64,000 nt of DNA from Blasia pusilla (Eukaryota > Marchantiophyta > Marchantiopsida > Blasiales), in assembly GCA_050084515.1 (NCBI GenBank), contig CM114271.1:42842001-42906000 (forward strand), written 5' to 3'. The translations under genes and the position numbers were made by a program. Below the pieces are notes generated by a model. It searched no databases and was not told the origin of the DNA. It saw nothing but the letters and a program-made list of their open reading frames with translations. Below are positions 26,459 to 39,390 of this stretch, piece after piece (within the stretch, counting starts at the first letter, position 1; each line of letters opens with the position of its first letter).

Positions 26459-27850
26459 CTCCCGTAGCTTCTAAACACTAGACCTCGATGGTTTATAAGT
26501 CGCCCATATTTTCGTAAATTTCACGGTAGATCTTGAGAGTTAGATGATCGGGGTGTGCGTTGACGACGTCCAGGAATTGATTATTCCTCTGGAAAGTAAG
26601 CAAGCAGGTTCAGATGATGTCAATTTCCCTTCGGACGTTCCGCGAAAACTCGGAGACTACGGTGAATGCCAGTACTGTCGATATTTGAGGAGTTTCTCCA
26701 CTACCAGCTGGTGAAGAGAGAGCATAAACATGAGGTACCGCGCCGTGCTGATGAGTACGAACTTTCCGCAAATCTTGGATCAGTCTGGCAAGATCTAGCT
26801 CGGGATTTTCGACTGATGACCGAGGATCTGATAGGTCATCGCACAAGGACGAACACGGGGATCGGCGGATCACCCCAGTCCGACAGCGTATGCACGGCCG
26901 TGACTCGGGCAGCAATAATGACACTCCGAAACTGTGCAGCAACAATCGATTCGCTTCAGCGGAATGTTTCCGGGTGTCACCCGCAATCGTTGAAGTCGTA
27001 TGTCCTACGCACGCAGCAGCACTTCGAAGACCAAATCGAGATTGTAAGCCACCACAAAACACCTCCTCCTCCTCCTCCTCGAGCTCACTTGCAGGAAAGC
27101 TCTCCAAAATTCGGCCCTCGCTCCTCCTCTGCAAGCACACACACGCTCTGATCGACCAATCAAGTGCGGAATCTCGGCATAAGCAAACTTCCTCGCATCC
27201 CGATTTCCAGGGCAACACGCAATCAATCCCAAACCTTGCTCTCCCACCACCGCTACACAACCCGGTCGGCCAAAGTCAAGCGTCCATACATCTCTAGAAG
27301 ACAAACCAACAGAACAGCGAGCGCAGCTCCCGGACGACAGTTGAGAACGTACGCGTGGAAATTGAAAGACGCGCACAAAATACACACCACTGAGACCCAA
27401 GATGGCAACCCCCAAAGCCGACGCCCGACTTCAAGCGCACAAAACTACACTACTAATCCTCCTCCTTCCTTCCTTCCATCCTCCCCGTCCGTCCGTCCGT
27501 CCGTCCCTCCCTCCTCATCAATCTCCCGTGCGCGTGCGTGTCTATACTGCACCGGCATCCGATCCATCCATTTACCGCTACTGTCCACGTGGGCCCCCCT
27601 TTCCAGACTCCCCCCTGCCCGAGGCCTTCGGATTGTCACGTCAACCTTGCACATTAAAGCTCACGCCCGCCCTTCGCCGACAACTTCTCTGAGTGTTATA
27701 TTTTATCGCATGGGCCCATCCAGCGAAATTGTTATAACATCTAATAAAAACGATGTTATACGGAAGAGTTTAGTGAAGTATATCCTCGTACCGGAAATAT
27801 ATTTTTATCCGGCCCATCTAGTAATCCGCGGATGCATGTTTTCCTAGCGT
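26459..27850 (-). promoter_or_regulatory. CIPK upstream region, GC-rich with simple repeats
   Basis: The sequence 5' of the CIPK start is GC-rich and carries (CTC)n near 27060, a (GTCC)n run near 27484-27506 and many purine/pyrimidine tracts. An acceptor-like minus-strand CTTACTTTCCAG at about 26597 suggests a 5' UTR intron. Long overlapping frames on both strands (26610-27260 minus, 26666-27151 plus) lack family features and are best explained by GC-rich composition. Confidence 0.45.
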
Positions 27851-28530
27851 TCCCCTTCGACACATGCAATCTCCACAAAAAAAAATTTGCATGGTGACTC
27901 AAAATTCTTATGTATCGTAACAGGCCCCTACTAGTAGCAATGATTCAATGCAACTCAAAATCACAAAGTTTAGCATGTTAGGAGGTAGCGTAATAAGAGA
28001 GTTCTTGGGTCATTTTGGGTTCGAAAATGTAATGAATAACCAATATGCATCCCTTGAGAAGGGTGGGAGAGAAAGTAATCAAGTGTGGAGGACAAATGGA
28101 TAGCCTAGGTGGAGAAAAAAAATGGTGTCTAGGGGTGGTAAATAATTATCGTATGAAAAAAGATGTGAATGGAGACTTGAGGATGAAAAGATGAAAAGGT
28201 ATATATATACATATTAATCTTAGGATGCCATTTGCTGAATGTTTTGTCTATCTTGATGCTCCAAAAAATATTTTTGGACATGATCATCCAATTCCAATGG
28301 AAAACCATTTTTTAGCTCCAACTGAAATTTGGAAAAGTATGAAAAAAATATTTCTCTAAATTTAATTCAAAATATATATTCTAATTATAGGATGCATTTT
28401 CTTTAAGCTTCTCCTCTGTTTGGCACATGTCACTAGACGTCTCTCAAAAATACTTTTGGTCAAGCGGAATTGGGGTCACATTGAAACATTTAATTATTAA
28501 CGGGCCCGTAAGGGATTGTGCTTCGCATGG
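27851..28530. other. AT-rich stretch without gene
   Basis: Low-complexity AT-rich sequence with no recognisable frame. It marks the edge of the host-gene block and leads into a tandem repeat. Confidence 0.4.
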
Positions 28531-29025
28531 GTCCTTACTAATCATATGTATGGAGATGCACCAACACAACCTTGCTGCCACATTTTAAGAGAAAAGCTTT
28601 TTAAAGAGAGAAAACATTAATTTTTTGAATAAATGTATTCAACTAATTACTCATGATGTTTGGTGAAATTTATCCATTAGGATGCACACTCCCTTATGGG
28701 TCCTTACTAGTCATATGTACAATGAGATGCACCATCACAACTTTACTACCACATTTTAAGAGAATAAGGCATTTTCAAGAGAGAAGGATTTAATTTCTTT
28801 GATTATACACATTCAACTAATTATTCATAATGTTTGGTGAAATTTATCCACTGTGATGCACCGTGCCTTACTAGTCATATGTGTGATGAGATTTACTAGC
28901 ACAACCTTATTACCACATTTCAGGAGAATAAGGGGTTTTTAAGAGAGAAGATTTTAGTTTTTTAAATATATGCAGTCAACTAATTATTCATAATGTTTGG
29001 TGATTTTTTTCCATTGGATGGGTCT
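28531..29025 (+). repeat. three tandem copies of a ~165-bp repeat
   Basis: Copies begin with CCTTACTA at 28533, 28702 and 28866, offsets of 169 and 164. Each runs through CATATGT, GATG..CACAAC..T.CCACATTT, AAGAGAGAA, CAACTAATTA and ATGTTTGGTGA. Copies differ at many sites, so the triplication is old. No coding potential. The length is within the range of plant satellite monomers. Confidence 0.85.
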
Positions 29026-29480
29026 TGTACGCTTTGACCTTGTACTCTAGTTCCCTTGTTGGCATTAATACTCGTTCTTACAATTCTTTTCCCTAGAAAC
29101 GCGGACTATTGTATCACACTCACTAGCATTATGCTTGTGCACGGATGAAAATCACCTATGAGAAAAGGATGGGCACCTTATGTTAAATTAATTTTTATAT
29201 TACATGTGTCATCACCACATGGAACCAAAATGATTGTATGTCGACACCATAAGGGGTTTCCAAACCCTATCCTCTTTTAATAATATAAATTTTTAAAATA
29301 ATTAAAAATTAATATTTTAAATTTTGATTTCAAAATAAATTATTTTTCACTCGCTCTTCATATTTTGAAATATATTCTTCAGATCTTTCCATCTACTTGA
29401 TTTTTCCACATTTTATGATTGAAGCGTAATAAATAGAATTGATATAAAGAGACGTTGAAGTTCTGAACGCCTTTTCTCCT
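29026..29480. other. AT-rich stretch without gene
   Basis: Nothing recognised between the triplicated repeat and the minisatellite ORF; the 29270-29345 part is almost pure A/T. Confidence 0.4.
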
Positions 29481-29483
29481 TTC

Positions 29484-29981
29484 ATGAAGACCCGGGCAAT
29501 TAACCCTTCACCACGTCAAGCCCGTACTACGGGCCCACCGGCCCCACCCTCGCACGAACCTTCGGCTCTCACTTACGTTTCGAGCCCTGGAACCTTCGGC
29601 GCCGGTCTGCAGTGCCGTCGGGAACATGGGCCGTCTTTCTCGACGGCTGATAGCCAGTTCCCCGGTGCCGGGACCCTGGCTACCAGGAGTGAACGAACCC
29701 TGATAGCCAGTCTCCATGTGCAAGGACCCCAAAGCGCACCGGCTACCAGCGGTGAAAGAACGGTAATAGCCAGTTCTCATGAAGTGGGACCCCACAATTC
29801 ACTGACTACCACCGGTGAAAGAACACCAGAGCCCCTGTTCCGGGACCCCACAGCGCACCGGCTACCAGCAGTGAAAGAATACTGGCCTGCAGTACCGAAC
29901 TGGGGGGCCCGGAAACCCATTTGTGATAGTAGATGGCACCTTCCCATTAGGCTAGACGATCTTATCGCGAAACTAAAATAA
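29484..29981 (+). other. 63-bp minisatellite within a 165-codon ORF
   Basis: GTGAA(C/A)GAA marks repeat starts at 29689, 29752, 29815 and 29871: two exact 63-base periods and a last one of 56. A less conserved unit precedes them. Because 63 is divisible by three, the ORF contains a 21-residue repeat with the pattern RT.IASSH..GP......TTSGE. The composition is GC-rich, in sharp contrast to AT-rich flanks. I do not recognise a protein; the frame may be a by-product of the period. Confidence 0.7.
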
Positions 29982-29989
29982 TTAAATTA

Positions 29990-32150
29990 ATAATATAGAA
30001 AGAAGGATACGGTTCGCTTATTCCCTGGCTTCGGCACCATTTGACTTTAGAAATAGATCTATAATATCCTGCGGCACAGGCGCACACAGACGTGAGCATT
30101 TGTTCGTCTCCGTCTCCATGCAGGCTTCAACCTCGTAGACATACATACATCGCAGCATTATGCATCCATACACATGTATGCATACAAAGCACCACGTGTT
30201 CTCGCTGCCCACTTATAAAATCTCCCCTAAGGCTGCCCCGGTTCAGCAGCGGGAGGACATTCTTAAAGCCAAGATTCACGGGAAGGGTAGGACCTCGTAT
30301 CGTAGTTTAAGTCGGTGGCTACGAGGGAATCTCAAAGGTATTTGTGGAACATGTTTGTTTGAAAGGTTTGGCTAAGCTTAATTACGAGTTAATAACCACT
30401 TAGTTTGACGTGGAAACTCCTAAGTCTTTTATCAACGTGGATGAAAAGGGAATAAAAAAATCTAAGGAATATCCTTCACAAGTTTAGTTTGAAAGGGACT
30501 CACTTTATAAAAATTTATAGTGAGTGGAGTAGGGTCCATCACCACGGGGGCTTAACTCTTAGCCAAGAGTTAACATATGACGCAAAGTCAAAATGGAACA
30601 TATGCATCCACCTTGGAAAGTGATGCAAAATTGGTAACTCCAACTAACTACATATGTTGAATTCTATCCATTACATGGTATATGTTGAATTCTATCCATT
30701 ACATGGTGTGGTGGATAACCATGGGGTTGTGTGATATTATCATGATTCTTATTATGATTCTTATTATTACAATTCAAAGGGATATTCTTGGTACTTCAAA
30801 AAATTTAAACTCTTTTCATTGGCTTATTTACCACTATCGTGTACAATAGACCTAAGCGAGTTTCAATTCTTATTGAAATTATCAAAATGTTACGATGGAA
30901 TATTCCGTCACCATGATCCTACTCATCCATGCACCATATTCTCAATTATAAAGCTAAGAACCCTCCTCTCCTACCGAAAGGATAATATTCCCCTATGGGC
31001 TCAATTGGGAAGCTAAACAATTCCCCTCCACGATTGAAATGATAATATTCTCTTGAGTATATTAAAATAATAATAAAATATTTTTCATTGAAGATGAAGT
31101 TTGAGGTGGCCACTAGAAAGTATGAGCGTTTCAAAATCAAACAAGTATGGTTTCTTCATACAAACAACTTAGATAAGACCATTTCTAAGGTAAATATATA
31201 ATAACGTAAATACAAGTGAAAAAAACGAATTACTCAAATTATATTCCTTGTGACTAGATACCTTAAGTAACTTTCACTCAAAGAGATAAAACTCCATTCA
31301 CTTGATATTACTAACACCTTTATGGCCATAACAAAACAAATTGAAAACCATATTAGTTCATAAAATGCATGCTATTCTTTCTCTTTCCTTTGAAAAAAGA
31401 CCTTTAGGGTATTCTAAGTCCGAGTTCTTTTCTCAAGTGCACCCAATTTCTTTCTTACATGTCCCCCTTCTCAATTCAATTTCATCCTCCAATTGATAGT
31501 ACACAAACTTATTTCATTCCATCCTTTCATACATACTACAATCAAATTATGCTTCTTATTATACAAAATCATTCTACAACACAAATGCCCTCATCTCTAT
31601 TTATTAGTTTTGGAAAGGATAATTTTTTAATTTGAAATATTTGAGTCCATAGAGAATTAATTTTGATCCTCTCTAATATTTGTTTCTTAAAAACTTCATG
31701 TTCAAACTCTTTACTTTATCATCTCTTTAGTTCCTAATAGATCAATTATTCATGAAGGAAATCACTAAAGTTTTTTCTTTAAAAAATAATTTTGGGGACA
31801 TAACTAATATCTTGACATATTTTTGTCTTATATTGTAATAAATTATGAGCGACATTCAAGATTTATTGCTGGTTAGAAAATCATAGACACTCTATGTTTT
31901 GAAAGAGAGCATTACCTCCATCTCAATTCTTTTGGCCTACCCCAAGGTCCTACGGACACAATCATACGCCAGAGAAGTTCATTTTGCTAATTTTTTTATT
32001 ATAGCTCATACTAAATACAATAAGGAACCAGCTAATAATGAAACAAGACTTGCTAATCTTTTGATAGCTCATCATCTTTATAAGCTAACTCTCCTCTTCG
32101 TATATGTGTGTATGAAAATGTAGGTCTTACAAGGTTATACTTTTTCTACA
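29990..32150. other. AT-rich stretch without gene; one 28-bp tandem duplication
   Basis: No recognisable coding sequence. A perfect 28-base direct duplication lies at 30652-30679 and 30680-30707 (unit starts ATATGTTGAATTC). The part before 32150 may be a copia 5' LTR, given the primer-binding-site-like sequence that follows. Confidence 0.45.
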
Positions 32151-32168
32151 TGGTATTAGAGTTATGAA
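32151..32168 (+). promoter_or_regulatory. possible copia primer-binding site (tRNA-Met type)
   Basis: TGGTATTAGAGTTATGAA follows a CA dinucleotide (TTTCTACA) and resembles the standard copia PBS TGGTATCAGAGC. This suggests that a decayed 5' LTR ends at 32150. No gag sequence was recognised downstream. Confidence 0.4.
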
Positions 32169-34980
32169 GAGTATGGATAATCCTTTGTCAAGTGGGAGAT
32201 TTTCAAGAGGAGTATGAGGCTTCGTGGAGGAGAAAATATGAGAAGTTGACTTATTGAGGCCTAAATCCTCTTGTAATCAATCCATTATATATTGATTACC
32301 ATCATTACATTTATAATAGGTCATATTTAATACTAGTGTAAAACACGTATTATGCATAAGGCCAATAAAAATATAATTTTGATCACATAATGAAATTCAT
32401 TACATCCCATTTCTCCTATTAATATCTCAATCCACCATAAATTAAAACCACATTCTCCCATGAAACCCCATATATGGGGATTGAATTAAGGGCACACAAT
32501 GGATTATGAGGTTGGTCTTAGAATTTTGACACTAAGCCAAAATCGATTAGCCTATTTTTGGATTGTGTCATTGCACCTCAATCCCAAACACTTACATTGA
32601 GTCCCACAAAGAGAGTTGTTGAATATCCATTGGCATGGGAAATTGGGATCTCCATGCATGCTAGTGGCATTTCAAATCCCTATATTATCAAGGAAGTTTA
32701 TCCCAAGTCCGAAATGTCTTGCATGTATTGGGGAGTTATGGGTTAGTTTGGTATCTAACCCTATGTAGGATTATTGAGATTAAGGCATGACTCAAGACCT
32801 AAACTTAAGAGATGCAAGATGGTTGACACAAACATGGCTAATATGAGTATGTCTGGGTGCAGATCAATAATAAGAGGATGACCTAAGGAACGCTCGCTTC
32901 CACAATACACAATATTGACATTGAAGACAATAGGTGCACAATACGTGGTACCCAATGCAATCCTTCATGAGCATGAAATCAAGATAATATGTGGTGAGTA
33001 GACACTTAAGGTGAGCTTAAGAGACTAGCTAATAACTAGATGCTTGAGATTAGCTCAAGGTAGTAGCCGACGAAAGGATGCTTGGGAGAACACAAGGAAG
33101 CAGTTGAGTTATGGATGCTTAGGAAGGGATGCAAGAAAAAAGAGAAGGATTGTAATAGACCGGGGCTTGAATATAGCAAAAATAGATGGATAGTCATTAA
33201 GAGCACTTAATTAAGCACCAAAAACCAAGACAGTAATCGACACCTAATTAAGAGTCGGAAAAGGAGACATAAGTCCCTTATAACCCCACATGTAAAAAAC
33301 AGCAAGTACTTTTCCAATTTCCAAGTTATGTTGGAGCCTCCTTGTATTTCCAACCCTTCTAGGGTATGAGTGCTCCTCAAGTTTGATGATCCTCTTCCAG
33401 GTGAAAACCCTTATCGTTTGGGATGGCCATTTAGGCTTGCATCTCATGTTCTACAACTCATGCCTTATGTTCAAGACTCCAATACATTTCCATCATAGTG
33501 TGAGATCACTACAATTTTCATGTTCTAAATTGGCTTATGTTTGGCCATGATCATGAGGATCGTGATACTTGCCCCTTTTTTTAAAGAGGTTGGGGCTATC
33601 ATCAACACAGACCTTTCATGTCAAGTCTTTTTTAGGAATACAAGTGGATCCCTTGAAATCCAATTGCATTCTAATAGCTCACATACAATTTCTCTTCAGG
33701 TTTAAGTTAAAGGTTGTCATACCCAACTCTTAGAAAAATTTAGTTCTTCTTTTAGATAACCCTATATTGGCTTCCATGAGTCTAAGCTAACATACTAATC
33801 TTACTAAGAAAGCATTCTTTTTAATACCTCAATTGCTCATAAATGTAAACATCCACCTATTTTACAAGGTTCATATGGCGAATTAATTTTATTATTATAT
33901 TTTAATTTGACTTGGGCTAAGTTTACTTATATCTTCATAAGTAAGATCATCCAAATCCAAGATAAATTTACATGCCTTTCCAATGCTAGTACAAGCCATT
34001 GGTCCAACACTTAGTCATGTCGTAGGTGCTTATCCACATCCAATCACTCTCCTCAAATATTCCTTGCATCTGCACTTTACATATATTCTAAATACATGAA
34101 GAACTATTTATTGTTATGCACTATCACAAAAAAATAATGATCAACCAACCATGCATTGAATCTCCAAACCCATACACAAATTTACTATTAATATAGCAGA
34201 TTCTACTTACAACGACTCTAAAATCCTAAGCTTCCGATAGTCTTAAGTCATGTCTCTTGTATCTCCATGTATAATTGTAGGTCCTTCCCTTGCAAATGTT
34301 TGAATTCTTCTAATATCTCTTGAGAGTGTTCAAAATAATACTACTCAATCCAAGTCTCCTTCTTCACATGGTAACCCTTTTACTTTACCAATTAATCGTA
34401 CTTATTGGTCCTACGTCTCAAACGCAATATGGTCTCTACTTCAAACTCCAATTTATCTTGGATGATCATCGATTAGGTCTCAGCACTTGCCTCCATTTGT
34501 AATACATATCATATTTGAAGGATTTATTAGCAATAAAATATGAAATCTAAAAAGGAATCATTAACTCCTATTGTAACTCCAATGTGTAAACGTCCTCAAA
34601 AAAGTTCCTTAATTACACATGGTTTGACATACTTGGTAGAAAACTTTAAAGATAAATCCTTTGGAAGAGTGGGATTTTTCACACTCAACCTAACTTGGCA
34701 TCGTCTTCTATCAATCTACTTAATGTACCTTAGCCACCAAACCTTCAAAAAACTCTATCTTGCTTATTTTTCATGTTTTTGTGAGTCCACAAACAAACCC
34801 TCTAATGTTGCTTGTTATGTTTGTATTGAGGTAGAATCCTTTGAAAGTCACAAGTAGAGAGGCCCTAACTTCTATATCAAGTCCATAAGCCAAAAGAAAA
34901 GAGATTATTTTATTACAAAGTACTTAGTCAAATTGTACTCATACTAGATCAGGTTTATCCACTTTGCCCAATCTCATTAG
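32169..34980. other. long AT-rich stretch without recognisable gene
   Basis: Only short, featureless ORFs. By context it is probably decayed retrotransposon sequence. I could not define element ends. Confidence 0.35.
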
Positions 34981-35021
34981 GAAAAATAGCTTAGCATGGC
35001 TAAGTTTCCCTTAAGGAAGAT

Positions 35022-36334
35022 TTACCATTTATCACTTGTTCTACAACCAAATGTTAACCCCAAGACTAGATCTAGTGTTTTGTGGTATTTCCTTCTAGCA
35101 AAGCCCACTTGAATGGATTCATTAGCCTTTGTGGTTAACAAACCCAACTTCATCACTAACTGCATACTAAAGAAGGAATGCAAAGCATATGTATCAACGA
35201 GAAACATAACATTATTATTAGAGTTCACTGCTCTTAGGTACATCAAACTTTGACTCCTTTTGGGGACTTGAAGGAATACCTCTACATCACACAATAAAAA
35301 AAATGGTTAGCAAAAAATGAAATCAGGCTCCACTTACTAATCTTAGGCTTCTAACATTCTTTAGCTATGTTCCTAGACTCACCACAATTGTAAGAAGTTG
35401 CTTTAGCTTCCATACCCTTTGGATGCGCAATCCCTTTAAGTGGTTGGATCCACCCTTCCTATGGTAACGTTCACGATCATTCTCGGTCCTCTTGAATGTT
35501 CCCTTGTTTTTTCAAGCCTTTAAAATAAATTTTATACTCAAAGGATCTTTTTACTTGATCTTCAATGTCACCAATGTGCTCCGCAAGTTTCAAGCATTTG
35601 ATGCATAGTTTTGGTCGCTCAAGAATCCAAAAGAGCACCTTTTCAACTCTTAATGCAAGCCCACTAACATAAAGAAGATTATTTTCTTACAAAAATCATC
35701 TATGTTAGACAATGATGTTTTCTTTGCACTAAACTTACAAACATGAGTGCTTAAAGATCCTCCTTGCCTGAAATGAAAAATTGAGTGAATCAATAATCGA
35801 GCAAATTTTCAAACTCCTCCCAACTCTAATAGGACATGGTGCATAAATGTTCCTTATTATGGGCTATCCACCATTGGAGAGCATGATCCTTTATAAATGC
35901 AACTACCATACTGACCTTATCCTCCTCCTCGACATGTTGCACTTCAAGAACAACTTGAGTTTTATTAGGAACTTTGCGACTTTACATGAATGTCCCATTT
36001 TTATGGATGGTGTGGGAAAAAAATTTATAACAAAGTTTCTAGTTGGAGATGGATGCTTAATTAGTTAATATCCAACTTGGAAATCTACTCGCTCTATTGG
36101 GTTAGTTGTTTCAACATGATTTTCATAAGTTCCATCTTTTGAACATATAATACATGGTGAAAAGGTAGGATTTTGTGGCCTTAGTGAAGGAATTGTGTTA
36201 AGGATATTTTCATGCCTTGAAGGTGTTGATTGTGCTCCAAACCGAGTCTCCTTGTTTGGCTCTTGGTTAGGTGTCGATTCATCTATTGGTTTTTGGCATT
36301 TGACTTGATGCTTTGGTGGCAATCTATTCACCAC
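35022..36334 (-). pseudogene. Ty3/gypsy gag-protease relic
   Basis: Reading minus: a gag-like N-terminal piece with MVNRLPPKHQVKCQKP (36334-36065), a degenerate zinc knuckle YNCGESRNIAKEC (about 35390), then a retropepsin with VMFLVDTYALHSF and LGLLTTKANESIQVGFA (35294-35022). The protease block is clearly related to the one at 63224-63619 (LLVDTCVSHSFLS, LGLPTTKADEPIRVGFA). The catalytic DTG is changed to DTY. Several stops separate the pieces. Confidence 0.7.
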
Positions 36335-37985
36335 GTACCATTATCTTTGCTCTAACATGCTCTAATCCTTTTCTTGTCTCTTGGGTCCCTTCCCAAGTGT
36401 TTCGACATCAATTGCTATTTTTTCATTTCTCAAATGTTTGATACTAGGCTGCTACCTTGAGTTCACCTTACGCGTTAAGTCGTTGGTTGCACCCTTGAGT
36501 TTACCTCAAGCTTCCAAATGACACATGCTATTTTGAGTTCACACTCACTAAATATTGCCTCTCGTACCACATGTTATATGCCTCTATCAAGCAAATACAT
36601 TAGGTCGTCAACAAGGAAAACAAAAATTTCTCACGATCTTAAGATTTCAAGAAAAGGATCTTCTGCGGCCCCAATTTAATCCATCTTTGCAAGATGCTCT
36701 TTGTCTAACAAAGTGGTATCACTCATCCAAGAACTCTTCTATTCCTCTCAACCCAACTACTCACAAGCAGCATATTCATGCATCTCTGATCAAATCAAGA
36801 CAATCACCTCCAAATGCACAACATAACAATATAGAAAATTGCTTGCCTCATTAAGAGGTTAAGCGGTCCTTAAATGCACACACAACTCCTCCTAGTTGTG
36901 GTTGAGCCATTGATTAGGACGTTATCCCCTACAAGGAATGGTCAAAATGCTACCTATTACTTTCTACATTCTCTTTTTATAGTACTCCTACATCCTCCTA
37001 TTCTCAAGACGAGAAAAAGGTCTCTAATTAGCTTCCTACCTATTCGATTCTTAATGCCTAACTAGATCAATGATCCTCCTACTTCCAAATCCACGATCCC
37101 TTCATATCCGCCTCCCTAGCTAGTCCCTACATATCTAACTTCTAAAGATCCAAGTGGTTGCGCTAGCACCTCTACCTACTCTAACAGGTCTACTTCTCTA
37201 ACTACCTATCTTTCCCAAGCATGTATTCATCAAGATGTCTTCACGAAGTACTGTTTCAAGAAGTCCTCTTACAAAGTCCTCTTCAAAGGTCTTTACTCCT
37301 CATAGTTTGCATAGTCCTCGCAAAGTACTTTTGTCTTTGTCTTCCATTGCCATCTTCTCAAAAGATCTTCATACAAAGATCTTCTTCGTCATACCCTTGT
37401 CTTTATAAAAACTATAGATTCTTCTTGAAGAGCTTCTTGATCTTCATGGAAGTTCTTCGCACCTCATATAGTCTTCATGAAGACTATACAAAGTCCACAT
37501 GTTTGCAGTCTTCTTCATAAAGAGTCTTTGTTTGGACAGGTCCTAAGTCTTTTTCTTTGTTCCTCACACTATCTTCGTCTTCGTTCCTCACAATGTCTTC
37601 ATGAAGACCTGAAAACTCTCTTCGTTGCTTATTTGGAAGAGTTCTCTCTTTGCAAAGACTAATTTTATAGTCTTCATGACTTCTCCTCCTTAGGGCCTTA
37701 ACTCTAAATAGTCTCCACTAGGATTAACTTCACTATTTTTCATGAAGATTCTTTAACAAACACTCCTTCCTATATTCTTTCCTTCTTTCTAAAGTTCTTC
37801 TTACTAAAATACTTCCCTATATTACTTTTGACTTACAAAAGATCTTTCTAGAGTCCTATATATTAACCAAAATGAAACTTCTCAAAAAATTTCAACACCA
37901 CATTATGGGATTGGTGAACCTTTATTGACAATACATTAAGGGTTCTAGTTCAATTGTAAATCCATTGATCTTGTTGACCAAGGTG
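36335..37985. other. possible LTR region rich in CTTCATGAAG inverted repeats
   Basis: No gene. From about 37220 to 37760 the sequence repeatedly uses CTTC, GAAG and AAAGTC words, including self-complementary AGTCTTCATGAAGACT near 37473 and TGTCTTCATGAAGAC near 37592. A similar CTTCG/GAAGC-rich texture occurs within the gypsy LTR at 61.9-62.2 kb. I interpret the segment as a decayed LTR interior, with low confidence. Confidence 0.35.
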
Positions 37986-39390
37986 GATCACTAGTGGCAC
38001 GCGTGAATGAGCAAAAGAGATCATTTCAGATGCTCAAGGAAAGGTTGATTCCTGTGCCCATACCGAGGAAACTTATCAGGGTACGTCCTTTTGAGTTACA
38101 TACACATTGGAGTGTGTTGGAGCTTGGAGTAGTGTTCACCCAACATGACGATGAGGGTAGAAAGTTCATGGAGGCTTATATTAGTCGCTCAAACAATATT
38201 GCAGAGACAAAATATGGCTCCTATGAGGGTGAGTGCTTGGCTATAATGTGGGTTGTCAAGCATTTCAAGTGTTACTTATTTAAAAACCCCTTTACCATCT
38301 TTATTGACCATCAACCACTTAAGTGGTTGACTTAGTAAGCTTCCTTGTAAGCTTGCGAAGTGGGCTCTAGTGGTGCACGAGTATGACTTTCAGGTGGTAC
38401 ATCGACTTAAGATGCTCAACTTAGATGCAGATACTTTGAGCTGTAATCCATGCTTGAGTCAACAAGATGCAACTTGAGCTCATTGGCATGGAGAGAGTGG
38501 TGACGAGATGGTGTCATGATGGCACGCATCAATCTATTTGGGCTTGTTGGCTACGGAAAACCAAAGTATTGAGACTTCGAAAATAATGTCTAATGGATAG
38601 CCCTTAGCTCCAAAGGCCGATAAGGAGGCAACAAGTGGCCAAGATATCCACGAGGATGGATAAGTCTTGGAGTACTTGCATTTTGGCGACGTCGCAAGCA
38701 TAGTGGTTGCTAGAGAGTGGGATCGGATCCTACAACAAGCTAGATGGTTTTGGTTGGAGGGGACGCATATATTGCAAGTTTGGGAGGATGGTAGAGTATG
38801 CGTAGTGCCTCATCATTTGCAGAGAGAAAACTTGGTGCAGCATGCCCACAAGGAGTTGGGTCACTTTGGAGTAAAATGGACGTATGTACAACTTCCTTTA
38901 GATTGAGTATTGTTGGGGAGGCATGCATGACGGAGATCAATAGGTTGTTTCTAGATGCATGGTGTGTGATTGGGTCCAGACATTGTTGAATGCTCTAACT
39001 CCATATTTGCATCCATAGTCGATCATGGGTTTAAGTTATAGATGGAGTTTGGATTTTTTAGGACCTTTACCTTTAACGGAGTGCCATACTTGTTATATGT
39101 TGGTGATGGTCGAGCCCTCATCGAAGATGATAGAGTTGGTTGCATTTCTCAATGAAGCGAGTGAGGGAGTAGCGTATGCCTTCCTAGATCGAGTGTTGAG
39201 TCATTATGGCGCATAAGCTAAAGTGTTGACACACCACGGTATGGAGTTTCACAAGAAGTTTTAAGCCTTGTGTGCACATGATCAGGCATTGATGGACCAC
39301 CGCACTACTTTGCGAGATCATCCTAAGGTAGATGGATTGGCAGAGAGTTGTGTAGACGGTGAAGAGAGGTTTAAGCAAGTATGGGTTACA
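37980..39390 (+). pseudogene. Ty3/gypsy RNase H - integrase relic
   Basis: RNase H is well preserved at 37994-38335: FELHTHWSVLELGVVFTQ, GSYEGECLAIMWVVKHF and FTIFIDHQPLKWLT. Next comes WALVVHEYDFQVVHRL with NLDADTLS (38355-38445). The integrase zinc-binding part includes HAHKELGHFGV (38667-38906) and the core starts with WSLDFLGPLPL and later LSHYGA.AKVLTHHGMEFHKKF (39025-39260). Stops and deletions interrupt the frame. The reverse transcriptase that should lie upstream is missing. Confidence 0.8.

Noticed and set aside
26610-27260. 216-codon minus ORF and overlapping 161-codon plus ORF upstream of CIPK
   Set aside because: Both lie in GC-rich sequence on opposite strands, lack family motifs and overlap each other; best explained by composition of the promoter/5' UTR.
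29484-29981. 165-codon ORF as an ordinary gene
   Set aside because: Most of it is a tandem 63-bp repeat with no recognisable domain, so I report it as a minisatellite with an open frame rather than as a gene.
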